Shown here: piece after piece, positions 1 through 20,165 of the stretch
Layout of the letters: every line of letters starts with the position of its first letter
Position numbering within the stretch: position 1 is the stretch's first letter
From: Anaeramoeba ignava
Lineage: Eukaryota > Metamonada > Anaeramoebidae
Assembly: GCA_028826165.1 (NCBI GenBank)
Contig: JAPDFW010000056.1
Span: 1-64,000, forward strand
Direction: 5' to 3'
Length of the DNA stretch: 64,000 nucleotides
Notes under the pieces: generated by a model
Seen by the model: only the letters and a program-made list of their open reading frames with translations
What the model was told of the DNA's origin: nothing
The model's database searches: none
Made by a program: the position numbers and the translations under genes

Positions 1-379
1 ATTTTAATTTCTGAATTTAATGTTAATCTTTTTGTTAAATAAAAATGAATTGAATTAAATTTTGATTTGAATAGAAATAAAAATTTTTGTTTATTTTATA
101 AATATTTTTATTTGGAAGAAAAATATATATATATATATATATTGTTATTATTATGTTAAATGAGTCTTAATTTATTGAAAAAAAAGAAAATTTTTCATTC
201 CTTTGGATAAAATATATATGTGGAAACTCAAATTTTCTATATTAAATTTATTTTCGAAACAAAAATGAAATCAAAAAGAAATTAATAAAATTTTTAATCT
301 TTTCCAAAAATTGAATTATTAAAAGAAATAGAAATTATAATAATTTTTATTTCAAAAATATTTTGAGATCTTAGTTCAA

Positions 380-1480
380 AATATATAATGAAAAATATTA
401 ATCAAATTATTATAATTTGGATAAAATATTTTATTGGATAAAAGAGATTAGTTTTTCTTGATAATCCTCAATTATTAAATTTGTTTTCTTTTAGAAAAAT
501 TTCAATATCTAAATTGAAAAATTTATATAAAAATTCTAATTTATTAACTAATGTAAAACTTAATATAGATCATTTAATTTTTATTTAATTATTTTTTTTT
601 AGATTTTTTTTAGATCAGGATAATAAGAGATTTATTGATTTTTTTTTAAGAAAGAGATTATTTTATTAAATTAAATAATATTTTATAATAATCAAAAAAA
701 AAATCAATTTTCATCTTTTGTTTTTTTTCTTGTTATTTAGATAATTTATAATTTACAAAAAAAAATTAAAGAAATGATATCTTCTTTTCTGAATAAAATT
801 AATGAATTTATTCCAGATATTTCCCTTTATAATATTCATAATTTGGATATTTATTTGATTAAAAATTATTTCATTTTAAGAAGTTTATTATTATTTTTCA
901 ATTCTTATAGGTAAATTTTTTAGTTTAATTAATATTCATTTTTTAACTGAAAATCAATTTGAGAAAATAACTGTAGATATTGGAAAAGAAATTTTAGTAA
1001 CTTTTGAATATAATTTAAATTACAATAGAAAATATAAGGAATTATTTGAAAAGTTTTATTTTTCAATAATTTAATAATAATTTATTTAGAAATTGATTTG
1101 ATGAATATTCAATTACAAATCATTTGTGATTTATCAAGAAAAGGTTTCAATATAAGAGAATTAATAATAATTTTTGAATATATAAAAACTGGAAAAAACA
1201 AAATTTTTTTTTGATTCAATTCATATTTTGAGGAAAGAATATTTTAAAGGAATAAATAAGAATATAAAGAATAAATCAATAATTTTACATCTAAATGGAA
1301 AGACAAAATATCAATTTCTTTAATTGTTAATGATAAGGATAGAAACTCAATTCAATCATTATTAGATAGTTAATCCAAATGTAAATTTAAACTGGATATA
1401 AATTATTATATTGAGAACATCAAAAAGAGGTTTATAAATAAAAATGGTTAAATTTTTTTTATGTTTACAGAAAATTATAT
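380..1480 (+). pseudogene. Frame-broken coding relic, plus strand
   Basis: No intact ORF exists, but several plus-strand segments read as protein. About 737-905 follows a 3' splice-like TTATTTAG and includes the peptides KINEFIPDISLYNIHN and KNYFILRSLLLFFNSY. About 915-1070 includes KFFSLINIHFLTENQF and EKITVDIGKEILVTFEY. About 1090-1200 includes IDLMNIQLQIICDLSRKG. About 1215-1320 includes DSIHILRKEYFKGINKN, and 1300-1440 includes SISLIVNDKDRNSIQSLL. Passing between them needs at least four frame changes or stops, one of them next to a T9 run near 1205. The short peptide around LRSLLLFFNSY..FFSLINIHF faintly recalls the region preceding HECT domains in large HERC-type ligases. That is only a hint, and the product is unidentified. 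The disruption rate is much higher than in the other genes here, so decay is more likely than sequencing error. Confidence 0.5.
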
Positions 1481-2798
1481 CATCTCTTTATTCTTGAGTC
1501 TTTATACTGTTTAAATAAATAAATATTATTATAACTCTCTTAAATTTAAAAACAATTTTTTTTAACATCATTTATTATCATTATACATATTTAGAGTATG
1601 AGAAGTGTTTTTTTCTATACAAAATATTTTTAATCTCAATAAAAATTGATTATAAAATAACTAAAGAAATAATAACTGAAAATAGAATTTGATTTGATTC
1701 TTGAAGATTTTTCCATTTTTTTTTGTGTAATAATTTATCAATAAACTCTTGTAAAGAGAAAAAAATATTTATTTTTTCATTATAAAACAATATTTTTGTC
1801 AAATATAATTAATTTACTAAAACAATTCAAATTTCAATTTATAATAATTATTTTCAAAAAGGGAAAAAAAACCAAATGAAAAATTGAAGTTTTATAAAAA
1901 ATGAATTTTATTGTATTACAAGAGAGAAACCAAAAAAAATGTATAAAATTTGAAAAACAAAAACAAAAACAAAAACAAAATTTTACAAGAATAAATTTTT
2001 TGAATTAATTTTTGTTTAATTTTGAAGTTTTCAATAAAAAATATATATTAAATTAAATTAAATTAAATTAAATTAATAATTTTTTTTGATTAAATTGGAA
2101 AATATTATTTCAATTCCTTTTTGTTTTTTTTTTCTAAAATTATAAAATTAATAAATTAATAAATTTCTTTTCTTGATTTAATATCCAAAATTTTAAATAA
2201 AATAAAATAAAATAAAATAAAAAAAAAAAGAAAGAAGAATTTGAATTGAGAATAAAACAAAATTGAATTAAATTTGTAAATCTGAATAAAATAAAAACAA
2301 AATAAAAAAAAGAGAGAGGAATTATAATTAATTAATTAAATATTAATTTTAAATTTTTTCTTTTTCTTTTTTTCTTTTCAAATTTTTAAAGTTGAAAATT
2401 TTTAAAAAAAAATGAATTAAAATGAAAATATTTCTTTTTGGAAAATAATTGAATATTAAATTGAATTTGAAATTGAATTTATTTTTTTTGGATTAAAAGA
2501 AATTGAAATATAATAATCAAATAATAAATATAAATATTATTTTGATTTTTTTTTTTGGAATAAAAATTATAATTAAAATTATAATTAAAATTTATTTCTT
2601 TTTTTTTGATTATATTCTTATTAATTTTAAAAAAAAATTCAAAATTGTTTTGTTTTAATTAATAAAATAATTGAAATAAAAATATTGTTTTTGTTTATGT
2701 TTATGTTTATTTAAAAATGGAAATGAAATATCTTCTTATAAAATTAATATTAATATTTTGAAAAAGAAAATAAATTAATTAATTAATTAAAAACTTAC
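1481..2798. other. Anonymous AT-rich DNA
   Basis: No coding segment, splice-bounded exon or RNA gene could be recognised on either strand. There are short AAATT, AAATA and TAAAA runs (for example 2047-2080 and 2195-2220). The 3' part of the ankyrin gene should lie here or beyond the left edge, but I could not find its next exon. Confidence 0.4.
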
Positions 2799-9950
<7,152 letters not shown>

Positions 9951-10019
9951 CTATTTTTATTTTTATTTTTATTTTTATGTTTTTGTTTTGATATTTTTAA
10001 ATTAATGAATTTTTTAATT

Positions 10020-11135
10020 TGTGTTTTTTTAATAAATAAAATAAATTGAAATTAAATAATTTTAATAAATAATTTATAAATATTTTGATTATTTAAATAA
10101 TTTAGATAAATAATTTATGTGTAAAATAATAATTATAAATTTTTAATTTAATTATTTTTTATTTTTTAATTTTTTAATTTCTGTTTTTTTCCTTTTTTTT
10201 TAATAAATAAAATAAATTGAAATTAAATAATATTAATAAATAATTTATAAATATTTTGATTATTTAAATAATTTAAATAAATAATTTAAATAAATAATTT
10301 ATGTTTAAAATAATAATTTAATATTTTTAATTTAATAATTTTTTAATGTTTTTTTAATAAATAAAATAAATTGAAATTAAATAATTTTAATTAATAATTT
10401 ATAAATATTTTGATTATTTAAATAATTTAGATAAATAATTTATGTGTAAAATAATAATTATAAATTTTTAATTTAATTATTTTTTAATTTTTTAATTTGT
10501 TTTTTTTTTTTGTTCCTTTTTTTTTAATAAATAAAATAAATTAAAATTAAATAATATTAATAAATAATTTATAAATATTTTGATTATTTAAATAATTTAA
10601 ATAAATAATTTATGTGTAAAATAATAATTTAATATTTTTAATTTAATTATTTTTTAATTTTTTATTTTTTTTTTATTTGTTTTTCCTTTTTTTTAATAAA
10701 TAAAATAAATTGAAATTAATTAATATTAATAAATAATTTATAAATATTTTGATTATTTAGATAATTTAAATAAATAATTTATGTTTAAAATAATAATTAT
10801 AAATTTTTAATTTAATTATTTTTTAATTTTTTAATTTTTTAATTTGTTGCTTTTTTTTAATAAATAAAATAAATTGAAATTAAATAATATTAATAAATAA
10901 TTTATAAATATTTTGATTATTTAAATAATTTAGATAAATAATTTATGTGTAAAATAATAAATATAAATTTTTAATTTAATTATTTTTTAATTTTTTAATT
11001 TGTTTTTTTTGTTGCTTTTTTTTTAATAAATAAAATAAATTAAAATTAAATAATTTTAATAAATAATTTATAAATATTTTGATTATTTAAATAATTTAGA
11101 TAAATAATTTATGTGTAAAATAATAAATATAAATA
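10020..11135. repeat. ~165-bp tandem repeat, about seven copies
   Basis: Units begin with AATAAATAAAATAAATTGAA and include AATAATTTATAAATATTTTG, then end in a T-rich tract. Unit starts lie near 10031, 10202, 10356, 10525, 10696, 10860 and 11022, so the period is about 155-170 nt. The array fits a 5'UTR intron of the ankyrin gene: a candidate promoter lies just beyond it, a donor-like GTAATTTATT near 11147-11128, and an acceptor AATAG immediately before the ATG at 9950. Confidence 0.8.
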
Positions 11136-11164
11136 AATTACTTTTATTTCTTTGTGTTTACTTT

Positions 11165-11197
11165 TGTGAAAAAAAAAATGAAAAAAAATGAAAAATT
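11165..11197 (-). promoter_or_regulatory. Candidate core promoter of the ankyrin gene
   Basis: On the minus strand this reads TTTTTCATTTTTTTTCATTT followed by T-rich sequence, the same paired TCATTTTTT element seen before most other genes here. It sits about 1.2 kb before the ATG, with the repeat-filled putative 5'UTR intron in between. Confidence 0.5.
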
Positions 11198-13687
11198 TGT
11201 TTTTTTTATTTTTTTAATTAAAAAAAAGAAAAAAAAAAGAAATTAAAAAAGAAAATTTCTTATTTATTAAGTTTTGAATAAATTTCAAAACAAATTGTTT
11301 ATTTAATTTCTTTTTCAAAAATGAAATAAAATTAATAAAATTGTTCTTAATCATAATTTTGAATTTTTTTAACTAAATTTATTTATTTTTTCCAAATAAA
11401 AATCAATTAAAATATTTTTTTGAAAGGATTTATAAATAAATTAAATCTATTTAAATATTGAATTTCTTTCTATTTTTTTTTTGGAAAATAATTTAATAAT
11501 AATTTTTAAATCAAAACAATTCAATTCTATCTATTTTTTTTTTGGAATTTAAATATTAATTCTATCTATTTTTTTTTGGAATTTAAATATTAATTCTATT
11601 AACAAAAAAGAAATTTTTGAATATTTTATATTTTGTAATAAAAAATCAAGAAATATTTCTTTTTTTGGAAATGTTTTGATTTGAGTTTGAGGTTTATAAA
11701 GGAAATAAATTTGGAAATTTTGTTGAATAAAAAAAAGGAATGAATGAATAAATAATAAATAGTTTTTTCAAAGTTATTCAAAAGTAGAATTAAATAAAAT
11801 CTTCCAAAATTTGAAGATAAATATTTTAAAGAAGATTTGTTGAGTATTTATATAATAATTGATTTATCTCTATAATATTTGTGAATTTGGAAATATTTTG
11901 AAATCAAATTTGTTTTGGATTATATTTTGGATTAAGTAAATGAACAGATATCATGTTTTTAAAAAGAATTTTGAATATTTCTTGATTAAATTGATTTAAA
12001 TAATAAATTCAATAAGAGTTAGAATTTTGATATTTATATCATTTTCCAATATTTAAGTAAAGAGAATTGAAATTTAAAAGTGATTTGGGTTTTGAAGATT
12101 ATTTTCATTTGTTTCATTTTGTTTTTCCAATAAGGATTTAATTTCTCAATTTTAAAGGAGTTGGAATTTATAAATAATTTTTTTTTGTTGTTAAATAATT
12201 AAGATTAATGAACAGAAATAACTTGTTATTGTTTAGAATTTTGTGAATTTAAATTGGATTTGAAATTGAATTTAATATTTTGAAAAAGAGTTTTCTTGTT
12301 TGATATTAATGGAAATCTCTTCAAAATGGAATGATTAATAAATATTTATGATTAGGAATTTTGTAATTTTATCAATTGTTTTGGAGAAATGAAGAATAAT
12401 TTTGTAATAATTAAATTAAATTAAATTAAATTAAATTTATTGATAAAATTGAGTTCTATCTGTTATATTTTTTGAATAGATTAAATAGAAGTATATTTCC
12501 TTGAAATAAATAAAGAATTTGTGAATATTATTGAAATTATTAAGAAATGTATTTTCAATTCAATTCAATTCAATTTAATATTCTTTTTTTCTTGAAGAAA
12601 ATAATTGAATAATAATTTTGAAATGGAAATAAATAATATTCTGGAAACTGGAAATATTTCTAAAGAAAGGATATATAAATTATTCAAAAATGTTGTTGAA
12701 TTTTGTTAATTTTGTTTTAGAATATAAAAAGTTGTAATTAATCATCAATTTCAAAATATTTGTGGAAAATATTCTTTTTGTGTGTGTATTGAATAATTGA
12801 TATTTACAAATAAAAGGGAGAAATATTTTGTGAAGATTTGTGAAAATAAGTATTCATTGATATCAGTAATTTTTTATTCAAAAAAAAAATCTTTAAGAAA
12901 TATATTTTGATTTTATCTTTTTTTTCAGTTTCAAGAAAATGGAAAAAAAATTCCCATAATTTCAATATTTGGTTAATTGTTTATTTGTGATATTTTGATT
13001 CAAGAAAGAAATAAATAAATATCCAAATTATTATTTTAAGTTATTGAATATATGTATCAAGTGTTTCCAATGAAAAAGTAAATTGAAGATGTTGAAATAA
13101 TTTTCATAAATTCTTGAAATAATAAAAATGGAAATAAGTATTTCTGTTTATGGATTAAATTGTTGAATATATATAAGATAGATATTTTTGTTGTTGATAA
13201 TAATTCAAATTCTTCTTTCTTTTCATAATATAAATAAAATAAAATAATCTTGAAAAATTGTGAGATTTGAGAAATATTGATTAAATTGGAAGAAAATATT
13301 TCTGTAATGATGTAAACAGTTAGAAAGTTTGTTTTTGAAGGGAAATGAATGAAAATTGTTGTATATTCAATATTAAAAGATCAAATAAGTGTTGAAATAT
13401 TTTGGAAATCAAGAATATTTTCTTTTCTTTTTATTGTAAATGTTTCAATTTGTGGATTATCTCTTAATTGTTATTTATTTTTTCTTAATAGAAAAATCTA
13501 TATCAAATAAAATTCTTTCTTTCTTTCTTTCTTCTTTTAAATTTCTTTTTAAAATATTCATTAATGTTAAATATCAATACTTTTCATTTAGTTCAAATAT
13601 TAAAATGAATTCTGTAATAAGATCTATAAAAAAACAAGAGAAACAAATAAGAATTAATAAAATATTTCATGTGTTAATTATAGATTT
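11198..13687. other. Anonymous T-rich region, possible decayed coding sequence on minus
   Basis: No intact gene. On the minus strand the sequence is A/C-rich, and one frame has unusually widely spaced TAA/TGA stops (for example open stretches between about 12,900 and 13,400). Low G content alone lowers stop density, so this is weak evidence for a relic continuous with the pseudogene to the right. A plus-strand ORF at 13440-13691 has no recognisable features and is probably spurious. Confidence 0.3.
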
Positions 13688-13689
13688 TT

Positions 13690-14470
13690 AAGGAAATATT
13701 TTGGTTATTAATTTAATTACACAAATTTCTTCTTCTTCTTCTTCTTCTTTTTTTCGAATAAGAAATAACATTAAAAGGAGAATATAAAGGTTTTTCTTTA
13801 TAATATCAATAAATAGATTATGAAAATACAGTAAAGTTGTTATTGTTTGTTTTATGTTAAATTCTTTTTTTGATTGTGAAATGTAAAATTGTTTTAAAAT
13901 ATCCATTTTAAGTTCTTTTTCTTTTTCTTCTGTAAAATATTCCATAATAATATTTGGTTTCATCTTGATATTTGATTTATTGATTTCAAATTTTTTTTCA
14001 ATTAGATTCAATCTATTTTCTTTGTGTTTCTATTCAAAGATTCTGTTTTAATATCAAATTTATCAAGTGAAATATATATTTTTTTATTGTATTATTTTTG
14101 AATTGAGAAAAGAGATATAATGTTATTGATGAATTTTTTTTTTGGTTTAATACAAAGGTAAAAACTTGAATATTTATCAATTTGATTTCCTTTTTCTTTT
14201 ATTATTATTTTTTTTGTTTTTCCAATTAAATTTTCATAATCAAAATTAATGTAAATTTGATTTGATTTCTTTTAAATATTATGAAGAGATATATTTATTT
14301 TGTTGATTATAATTTTGTTTGAATTTCATTTCAATTTGTAAATAATTTGATAATTTAAATTATTTGTGTTTTGATGGTTGAAATTTATTGTTAGATTTTT
14401 TTTTTGTAGAAAATGTATCAATTTTGATTTTTTGATTTGGGAATTTTGTTTCATAATTTTATTCAATTAA
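13690..14470 (-). pseudogene. Decayed protein-coding relic, minus strand
   Basis: Three protein-like minus-strand segments follow one another in different frames. The first (about 14360-14450) includes TKFPNQKIKIDTFSTKKK. The second (about 14110-14250) includes INFDYENLIGKTKKIIIK and KYSSFYLCIKPKKKFINN. The third is an open frame from 14011 to 13688 including KMDILKQFYISQSKKEF and a poly-Glu run. An in-frame TAA near 14090 and at least two frame changes separate them. No family was recognised. It may be a dead gene or a gene with several uncorrected indels. Confidence 0.4.
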
Positions 14471-14805
14471 TATAATAAGTTTCATTTTCAAAATTATTTT
14501 TTTTTTGAATATAAGGAAATATTTTATAAAATTTTGAGAGTTTTTATTTGATAAATTATATTTTATTCCCTTTTTTAAATAAATAAATAAATTATTTTGG
14601 AATTTGAATTAAAAAAATTTAAATCAAATAAAATAATTTACTATTGAATAATAATAATCTTCTTCAATTTTCTAAATTGTTTTAATAATTATTTCTTGAA
14701 TAAAATCATCAATTTCAAATCATTTTTAAAGCAAAAAAATTTGAAATTTTCTTTAATAATAATATCTAAATATTTCTTCATTTTTAATTTCTTCATTATT
14801 AATTT
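14471..14805. other. Anonymous AT-rich DNA
   Basis: No feature recognised between the relic and the start of the satellite block. Confidence 0.4.
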
Positions 14806-17800
14806 TAACATATTTATATTTATTTTTAAATAAATTTTGAATTAATTTAGATAATAAATTATTTTTATAAATTATATAAATAAATTATTTTATATTTTAA
14901 TTTTAATTTTTATTATTTAATTTTTTGATTAAATTTATATTAAAAATATTTAAAATATTTTATTAATTATTTAATCAGGAAAATAAATAATAAAATTATA
15001 TTTTATATTATTAATTTATTTCAAAATAATTTATAATTTAAAATTAATTAAATATTATTATTTAATATTATTTAATATTATTTTATTTTTTTTAGAAATA
15101 AAATTAATTAAATTTAATTTTTTTGATTTAAATTTATATTTATTTTTAAATCAATTTTGAATTAACTTAGATAATAAAATCTTTTTATAAATTATCTAAA
15201 TAAATTATTTTACATTTTAATTTTTATTTTAATTATTTAATTTTTGATTAAATTTATATTAAAAATATTTAAATTATTTTATTAATTATTTAATCAGGAA
15301 ATTAATAATAAAATTATATTTTATATTATTAATTTATTTCAAATTAATTTATACTTTAAATTTAATTAAATATTATTATTTAAAATTATTTAAAATTATT
15401 TAAAATTATTTTATTTTTGGAAATAAAATTAATTAAATTTAATTTTTTTGATTTAAATTTATATTTATTTTTAAATCAATTTTGAATTAATTTAGATAAT
15501 AAAATCTTTTTATAAATTATATAAATAAATTATTTTATATTTTAATTTTAATTTTAATTATTTAATTTTTGATTAAATTTATATTAAAAATGTTTAAATT
15601 ATTTTATTAATTATTTAATAAGTGAAATAAATAATAAAATTATATTTTATATTATTAATTTATTTCAAAATAATTTATACTTTAAATTTAATTAAATATT
15701 ATTATTTAATATTATTTAAAATTATTTTATTTTTTTGGAAATAAAATTAATTAAATTTAATTTTTTTTGATTTAAATTTATATTTATTTTTAAATCAATT
15801 TTGAATTAATTTAGATAATAAATTCTTTTTATAAATTATATAAATAAATTATTTTACATTTTAATTAACATTTTCTCTTTATTTTTTTTTATAATTTTGT
15901 TTTTGAAATTTTTATTTGATTTTTCTTTTTATTTTTCTTTTTATTTTTAATTTAGAAAAAAAACAAAAAAAATGAAAAAAAATGAATAAAAGTTTTAAAA
16001 TCATTTCTTGATTAATTTTATTGCAAAATAATAAATTAATTATAATTAAAAATTAAGTAAAATAATAAATAAAATATTTTAATTAAATTTATTTCTTTAT
16101 TTTTAATAATATTAATTTAATATTAATAATAAATTCTTTTTTAAAATCATTTCTTAATTAATTTTATTGCAAAATAGTAAATAAATTATAATTAAAAATT
16201 AAATAAAATAATAAATAAAATATTTTAATCAAATTTATTTCTTTGATTTTTAATAATAATAATTTAATATTAATAATAAATCCTTTTTAAAATCATTTCT
16301 TAATTAATTTTATTGCAAAATAATAAATTAATTATTATTAAAAATTAAATAAAATTTTTATCTAATTTTTGTTTCAAATTTATTTCTTTATTTTTAATAA
16401 TATTTATTTAATATTAATAATAAATTCTTTTTTAAAATCATTTCTTAATTAATTTTATTACAAAATAATAAATTAATTATTATTAAAAATTAAATAAAAT
16501 AATAAATAAAATATTTTAATTAAATTTATTTCTTTATTTTTAATAATATTAATTTAATATTAATAATAAATTCTTTTTAAAATCATTTCTTAATTAATTT
16601 TATTGCAAAATAATAAATTAATTATAATTAAAAATTAAGTAAAATTTTTATCTAATTTTTGTTTCAGATTTAAATTTATTTTTAAATCAATTTTGAATTA
16701 ATTTAGATAACAAATTCTTTTTATAAATTATATAAATAAATTATTTTACAATTTAATTTTGATTTTTATTATTTAATTTTTTGATTAAATTTATATTAAA
16801 ATTGATTAAATTATTTTATTAATTATTTAATAAGGAAAATTAATAATAAAATTATATTTTATATTATTAATTTATTTCAAAATAATTTATACTTTAAAAT
16901 TAATTAAATATTATTATTTAAAATTATTTTAAATTATTTTATTTTTTGGTAAAATTAATTAAATTTATTTTTGATTTAAATTTATATTTATTTTTAAATC
17001 TATTTTGAATTAATTTAGATAATAAATCCTTTTTATAAATTATATAAATAAATTATTTTACATTTTAATTTTAATTTTTATTATTTAATTTTTGATTAAA
17101 TTTATATTAAAATTGTTTAAATTATTTTATTAATTATTTAATAATGAAAATAAATAAAATTATATTTTATATTATTAATTTATTTCAAAATAATTTATAT
17201 TTTAAAATTAATTAAATATTATTATTTAAATTTATTTAAAATTATTTTATTTTTTTGGAAATAAAATTAATTAAATTTATTTTTGATTTAAATTTATATT
17301 TATTTTTAAATCAATTTTGAATTAATTTAGATAATAAAATCTTTTTATAAATTATATAAATAAATTATTTTACAATTTAATTTTAATTTTAATTATTTAA
17401 TTTTTGATTAAATTTATATTAAAAATGTTTAAATTATTTTATTAATTATTTAATAAGGAAAATGAATAATAAAATTATATTTTATATTATTAATTTATTT
17501 CAAAATTAATTTATACTTTAAATTTAATTAAATATTATTATTTAAAATTATTTAAAATTATTTAAAATTATTTTATTTTTTTTGGAAATAAAATTAATTA
17601 AATTTAATTTTTGATTTAAATTTATATTTATTTTTAAATCAATTTTGAATTAATTTAGATAATAAATCCTTTTTATAAATTATATAAATAAATTATTTTT
17701 ATTTTAATTAACATTTTCTCTTTATTTTTATAATTTTGTTTTTGAATTTTTATTTGATTTTTTTTTTCTTTTTATTTTTAATTTAGAAAAAACAAAAATG

Positions 17801-20120
17801 AAAAATGAATAAAAGTTTTAAAATCATTTCTTGATTAATTTTTATTAAAAAATAATAAATAAATTATAATTAAAAATTTAAAATAATAAATAAAATATTT
17901 TAATTAATTTTATTTCTTTAATATTGATTTAATATTAATAATAAATTCTTTTTAAAATCATTTTTGATTAATTTTATTGCAAAATAGTAAATAAATTATA
18001 ATTAAAAATTAAGTAAAATAATAAATAAAATATTTTAATCAAATTTATTTCTTGATTTTTAATAATATTTATTTAATATTAATAATAAATTCTTTTTAAA
18101 ATCATTTCTTAATTAATTTTTTTATTGCAAAATAATAAATTAATTATTATTAAAAATTAAATAAAATTTTTATCTAATTTTTGTTTTAAATTTATTTCTT
18201 TATTTTTAATAATATTTATTTAATATTAATAATAAATTCTTTTTAAATCATTTCTTAATTAATTTTATTACAAAATAGTAAATTAATTATTATTAAAAAT
18301 TAAGTAAAATAATAAATAAAATATTTTAATCAAATTTATTTCTTTATTTTTAATAATATTAATTTAATATTTAATAAATTCTTTTTAAAATCATTTCTTA
18401 ATTAATTTTTTGCAAAATAATAAATTAATTATAATTAAAAATTAAGCAAATTTTTATCTAATTTTTGTTTCAGATTTAAATTTATTTTTAAATCAATTTT
18501 GAATTAATTTAGATAACAAATTCTTTTTATAAATTATATAAATAAATTATTTTACAATTTAATTTTGATTTTTATTATTTAATTTTTGATTAAATTTATA
18601 TTAAAATTGATTAAATTATTTTATTAATTATTTAATAAGGAAATTAATAATAAAATTATATTTTATATTATTAATTTATTTCAAAATAATTTATACTTTA
18701 AAATTAATTAAATATTATTATTTAAAATTATTTTAAATTATTTTATTTTTTTGGAAATAAAATTAATTAAATTTATTTTTGATTTAAATTTATATTTATT
18801 TTTAAATCTATTTTGAATTAATTTAGATAATAAATCCTTTTTATAAATTATATAAATAAATTATTTTACATTTTAATTTTAATTTTTATTATTTAATTTT
18901 TGATTAAATTTATATTAAAATTGTTTAAATTATTTTATTAATTATTTAATAATGAAAATAAATAATAAAATTATATTTTATATTATTAATTTATTTCAAA
19001 ATAATTTATATTTTAAAATTAATTAAATATTATTATTTAAATTTATTTAAAATTATTTTATTTTTGGAAATAAAATTAATTAAATTTATTTTTGATTTAA
19101 ATTTATATTTATTTTTAAATCAATTTTGAATTGATTTAGATAATAAAATCTTTTTATAAATTATATAAATAAATTATTTTACAATTTAATTTTAATTTTA
19201 ATTATTTAATTTTTGATTAAATTTATATTAAAATTGTTTAAATTATTTTATTAATTATTTAATAAGGAAAATGAATAATAAAATCATATTTTATATTATT
19301 AATTTATTTCAAATTAATTTATACTTTAAAATTAATTAAATATTATTATTTAAATTTATTTAAATTTATTTTATTTTTGGAAATAAAATTAATTAAATTT
19401 AATTTTTGATTTAAATTTATATTTATTTTTAAATCAATTTTGAATTAATTTAGATAATAAATCCTTTTTATAAATTATATAAATAAATTATTTTACATTT
19501 TAATTAACATTTTCTCTTTATTTTTTTTTATAATTTTGTTTTTAAAATTTTTATTTGATTTTTTCTTTTTATTTTCTTTTTATTTTTTTAATTTAGAAAA
19601 AAAAACAAAAAAAAATGAAAAAAAATGAATAAAAGTTTTAAAATCATTTCTTGATTAATTTTATTGCAAAATAATAAATAAATTATAATTAAAAATTAAA
19701 TAAAATAATAAATAAAATATTTTAATTAATTTTATTTCTTTATTTTTAATAATATTGATTTAATATTAATAATAAATTCTTTTTAAAATCATTTTTTGAT
19801 TAATTTTATTGCAAAATAGTAAATAAATTATAATTAAAAATTAAATAAAATAATAAATAAAATATTTTAATCAAATTTATTTCTTGATTTTTAATAATAT
19901 TAATTTAATATTAATAATAAATTCTTTTTAAAATCATTTCTTAATTAATTTTATTGCAAAATAATAAATTAATTATAATTAAAAATTAAATTAAATTTTT
20001 ATCTAATTTTTGTTTCAAATTTATTTCTTTATTTTTAATAATATTGATTTAATATTAATAATAAATTCTTTTTTTAAATCATTTATTGACTAATTTAATA
20101 TTAATAATAAAAAAGTTTTG
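14806..20120. repeat. Satellite block with ~1.8-kb higher-order repeat
   Basis: Two unit types alternate. Type A is about 310-330 nt and is marked by TTTTGAATTAATTTAGATAA near 14837, 15150, 15478 and 15799. Type B is about 145 nt and is marked by AAAATCATTTCTTAATTAAT near 15998, 16143, 16290, 16434 and 16580. Three or four A units followed by about five B units form a composite that recurs: A begins near 14810, 16665 and 18475, and the landmark CATTTTCTCTTTATTTTT appears near 15868, 17709 and 19507. This gives three copies of a roughly 1.8-kb higher-order repeat. The last copy ends about 50 nt from the FAN1 stop codon. Confidence 0.85.
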
Positions 20121-20165
20121 GAATCATTTCTTGATTAAAATTATTAAAAATTTCTTTTAAATTTT

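Noticed and set aside
14806-20120. CRISPR-like or transposon array
   Set aside because: Units are contiguous without unique spacers, and there are no ORFs, terminal repeats or target-site duplications; it is a satellite.
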